Part shown: in pieces, positions 5,923 through 7,410 of the stretch
How the letters are laid out: each line of letters starts with the position of its first letter
Numbering within the stretch: the stretch's first letter is position 1
Source of the DNA: Actinomycetota bacterium
GTDB taxonomy: Bacteria > Actinomycetota > Coriobacteriia > Anaerosomatales > JAHIQC01
Assembly: GCA_018902765.1 (NCBI GenBank)
Contig: JAHIQC010000348.1
Location: 1 to 7,410 of the forward strand
Direction: 5' to 3'
Length of the DNA: 7,410 bases
The notes under the pieces: generated by a model
Database searches by the model: none
What the model saw: the letters and a program-made list of their open reading frames with translations, nothing else
What the model was told of the DNA's origin: nothing
Program-made: the position numbers and the translations under genes

Positions 5923-7188
5923 GTGAGACCCGTCACCCCCAGAGGGTTCAGGGACGTACTACCCCAAGAAGCCGCTGAGCGCGAAGTCCTTTCGCGCGCC
6001 ATGTCCGATGTGATGTCCGCATGGGGCTACGGCTTGATCGAAACCCCGATCGTGGAGCAGTACGCCACGCTCGAAGCCGGCGTGGGTGGCGACATGGCGG
6101 GCGAGGTGTTCCGCCTGTTCGACGCCGACGGCGGGCTTTTGGCGCTTCGCCCCGAGATGACCGTGCCCATAGCCCGTCTCGTCGCCACAAGGTTTGCAGG
6201 CGAGGAGGGGCCGTACCGGCTGCGCTACGCAGCGGATGTGTTCCGCGAGCAGGCGTCCATGCGTGGCCAGTCCCGCCAGTTCACCCAGGTCGGCCTCGAG
6301 TTCGTGGGTGCCCAAGGCCCCATCGCGGACGCGGAGGTCATCTCGGTGCTCGTCGAGTCGCTCGACGCGGCCGGACTTGCCGAGTTTGTGGTGGGCGTGG
6401 GAACCGTCGCGGTCCTGCGGGCGATCCTTGCCAGTGCGGAAATGCCCCAGCAGTGGTCGGCTGCAGTGCTCAAGGCCGCACACGATCGCAATCTGGTAGG
6501 CATTGACGAGCTGTCTTTCGCGCCTGGTGTCCCGACCGCTGTGGCTCAGGCGCTGAGGGAGGTTCCGCGAATCCGCGGTGGTCGCGAGGCCATCGAGCAA
6601 TGCCGCCTGGCCGCAGCCGCCAGCGGCGTGGACGCCGCCTTGGACGAGCTCGATGCCGTGTGGGAGCTGCTCGAGCGCTCCGGCGTGGCCGAGCGGGTCT
6701 CGATCGACTTTGGGATCATGCGCTCATTCGATTACTACACGGGCATGGTGCTCGAGGTCTACGCACCCGGTCTCGGGCTACCCTTGGGCGGCGGTGGCCG
6801 CTACGACGGCGTATTGGCCGAGTTCGGCGCACCTGCCCCGTCTGCCGGCTTTGCGGTCGGTCTTGAGCGGCTGCACATCGCGATGGCCGAGCAGCGCTCG
6901 GGAGTCGCGGTACCCGCACTCGACGCCGTGCTGGGCGGCACAGACTCGCTCGCATTCTCGGCCGCTGGCCGGTTGCGAGCCGCTGGCTGGCGCGTGCGGC
7001 TCTCCACGAGAACGGGCATCGAGCTTGCCGCCGAGGCGCGGCGCGCCGGAGCCACGCAGGCTCTGCTCGCGCTCGACGCGGGAATCGTGCGAATCAACGA
7101 ACGTGGCGAGCAGATCGGCGCACTTGACGACCCGACGCCCGAGCCGCCGCAAACGACAGTCCCGGCAACACCGGGAGGTGCGCTGTGA
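5923..7188 (+). CDS. hisZ: ATP phosphoribosyltransferase regulatory subunit HisZ
   Basis: This 421-residue protein is a class II histidyl-tRNA synthetase paralogue. It lacks tRNA charging activity and serves as the regulatory partner of short-form HisG in the first step of histidine biosynthesis (ATP + PRPP). It opens with TPRGFRDVLPQEA. Synthetase-like motifs follow: RPEMTVPIARL (76-86), FREQ (107-110, in place of the HisRS FRHER-type motif), RGQSRQFTQVGLEFVG (from 114) and RSFDYYTGMVLEVY (267-280). The glycine-rich GGGGRYDG and the final class II motif AGFAVGLERL come next. About 80-90 further residues after the core resemble a degenerate HisRS-like C-terminal domain, ending in a Pro/Thr-rich tail. 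The 4-base overlap with hisG makes HisZ far more likely than a true HisS. I chose the GTG start from the GAGGG ribosome site. Confidence 0.93.
   Translation: MRPVTPRGFRDVLPQEAAEREVLSRAMSDVMSAWGYGLIETPIVEQYATLEAGVGGDMAGEVFRLFDADGGLLALRPEMTVPIARLVATRFAGEEGPYRLRYAADVFREQASMRGQSRQFTQVGLEFVGAQGPIADAEVISVLVESLDAAGLAEFVVGVGTVAVLRAILASAEMPQQWSAAVLKAAHDRNLVGIDELSFAPGVPTAVAQALREVPRIRGGREAIEQCRLAAAASGVDAALDELDAVWELLERSGVAERVSIDFGIMRSFDYYTGMVLEVYAPGLGLPLGGGGRYDGVLAEFGAPAPSAGFAVGLERLHIAMAEQRSGVAVPALDAVLGGTDSLAFSAAGRLRAAGWRVRLSTRTGIELAAEARRAGATQALLALDAGIVRINERGEQIGALDDPTPEPPQTTVPATPGGAL
7174..7178 (+). promoter_or_regulatory. Shine-Dalgarno GGAGG for hisG inside the hisZ end
   Basis: GGAGG is 6 nt before GTG 7185, within the last codons of hisZ. 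It supports the GTG start over an internal TTG at 7236. Confidence 0.7.
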
Positions 7189-7410
7189 TCGCCGCCCGCA
7201 CCACAGGTCTTGCCCGTGACAACGCGTCGGGCAAGTTGCGCATGGCCGTTCCCAAGGGCGCGCTGTTCGCCGAGTGTCTGGCTGCCTTGGCCGCAGCCGG
7301 AGTCGATGTGGCAGGTCTTGCTGATCCGGGTCGCCATCTGCTCATCTCTGCTCCCGAATTCGAGTTTCTCGTGGGTAAGCCCTCCGACATCCCGATCTAC
7401 GTGGCGAGCG
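7185..7410 (+). CDS. hisG: ATP phosphoribosyltransferase catalytic subunit HisG, 3' truncated by window end
   Basis: The frame starts at GTG 7185, overlaps the hisZ stop by 4 bases (GTGA), and stays open through base 7410, giving 75 residues. After a 17-residue leader the family opening LRMAVPKGALFAECLAALAAAGVDV appears, then HLLISAPEFEFLVGKPSDIPIYVAS. This matches the HisG N-terminal lobe, whose DIPTYV-type stretch recurs in the family. HisG transfers ATP to PRPP to form phosphoribosyl-ATP, the committed histidine step. The presence of HisZ implies the short HisG of roughly 210 residues without its own regulatory domain, but the C-terminus is outside the window. The leader before the conserved start is slightly long; a TTG at 7236 would remove it but has a weaker ribosome site. 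Confidence 0.92.
   Translation, partial: MIAARTTGLARDNASGKLRMAVPKGALFAECLAALAAAGVDVAGLADPGRHLLISAPEFEFLVGKPSDIPIYVAS

Noticed and set aside
6801..7337. Minus-strand open frame across the hisZ-hisG junction
   Set aside because: It covers two clearly coding + strand genes with family motifs; it is a by-product of GC-rich codon bias.

Overview
The window is high-GC bacterial chromosome with densely packed genes, all on the + strand. Four features suggest an actinobacterium, possibly of the Coriobacteriia: GC-biased third codon positions, GTG/TTG starts, a DnaE with an intact PHP metal site, and a small YerC/TrpR-like gene just before dnaE. The taxonomy is inferred from gene content and codon bias only.

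Layout: (1) bases 1-1020 hold the C-terminal part of a citramalate/2-isopropylmalate synthase-family enzyme, best called CimA. (2) About 1149-1904 encodes a fumarylacetoacetate hydrolase (FAH)-family enzyme. A 14-bp perfect palindrome lies in the gap before it. (3) Bases 2070-2384 encode a 104-residue YerC/YecD (TrpR-superfamily) DNA-binding protein, followed after only 3 nt by (4) dnaE, 2388-5831, the replicative DNA polymerase III alpha subunit. All nine expected PHP metal ligands and the polymerase aspartates are present. (5) After a 91-bp gap come hisZ (5923-7188) and the start of hisG (from 7185, cut by the window end). They overlap by 4 bases and together encode the two-subunit ATP phosphoribosyltransferase that opens histidine biosynthesis.

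The most interesting part is regulatory. Two intergenic regions, before the yerC-like gene and before hisZ, share an 11-bp extended -10-like motif (GGTGCTAnnCT). In each, a dyad of about 20-24 bp follows where transcription would start. TrpR-superfamily regulators of the YerC type (HisR) are known to control histidine genes through palindromes of about 20 bp in Gram-positive bacteria. I therefore propose, as inference, that the yerC-like gene is an autoregulated histidine-responsive repressor acting on the adjacent hisZG operon while being coupled to dnaE. The two dyads do not share identical half-sites, so this needs comparative testing. The rest of the window is conserved housekeeping metabolism and replication. 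I see no mobile element, CRISPR array, tRNA or rRNA.
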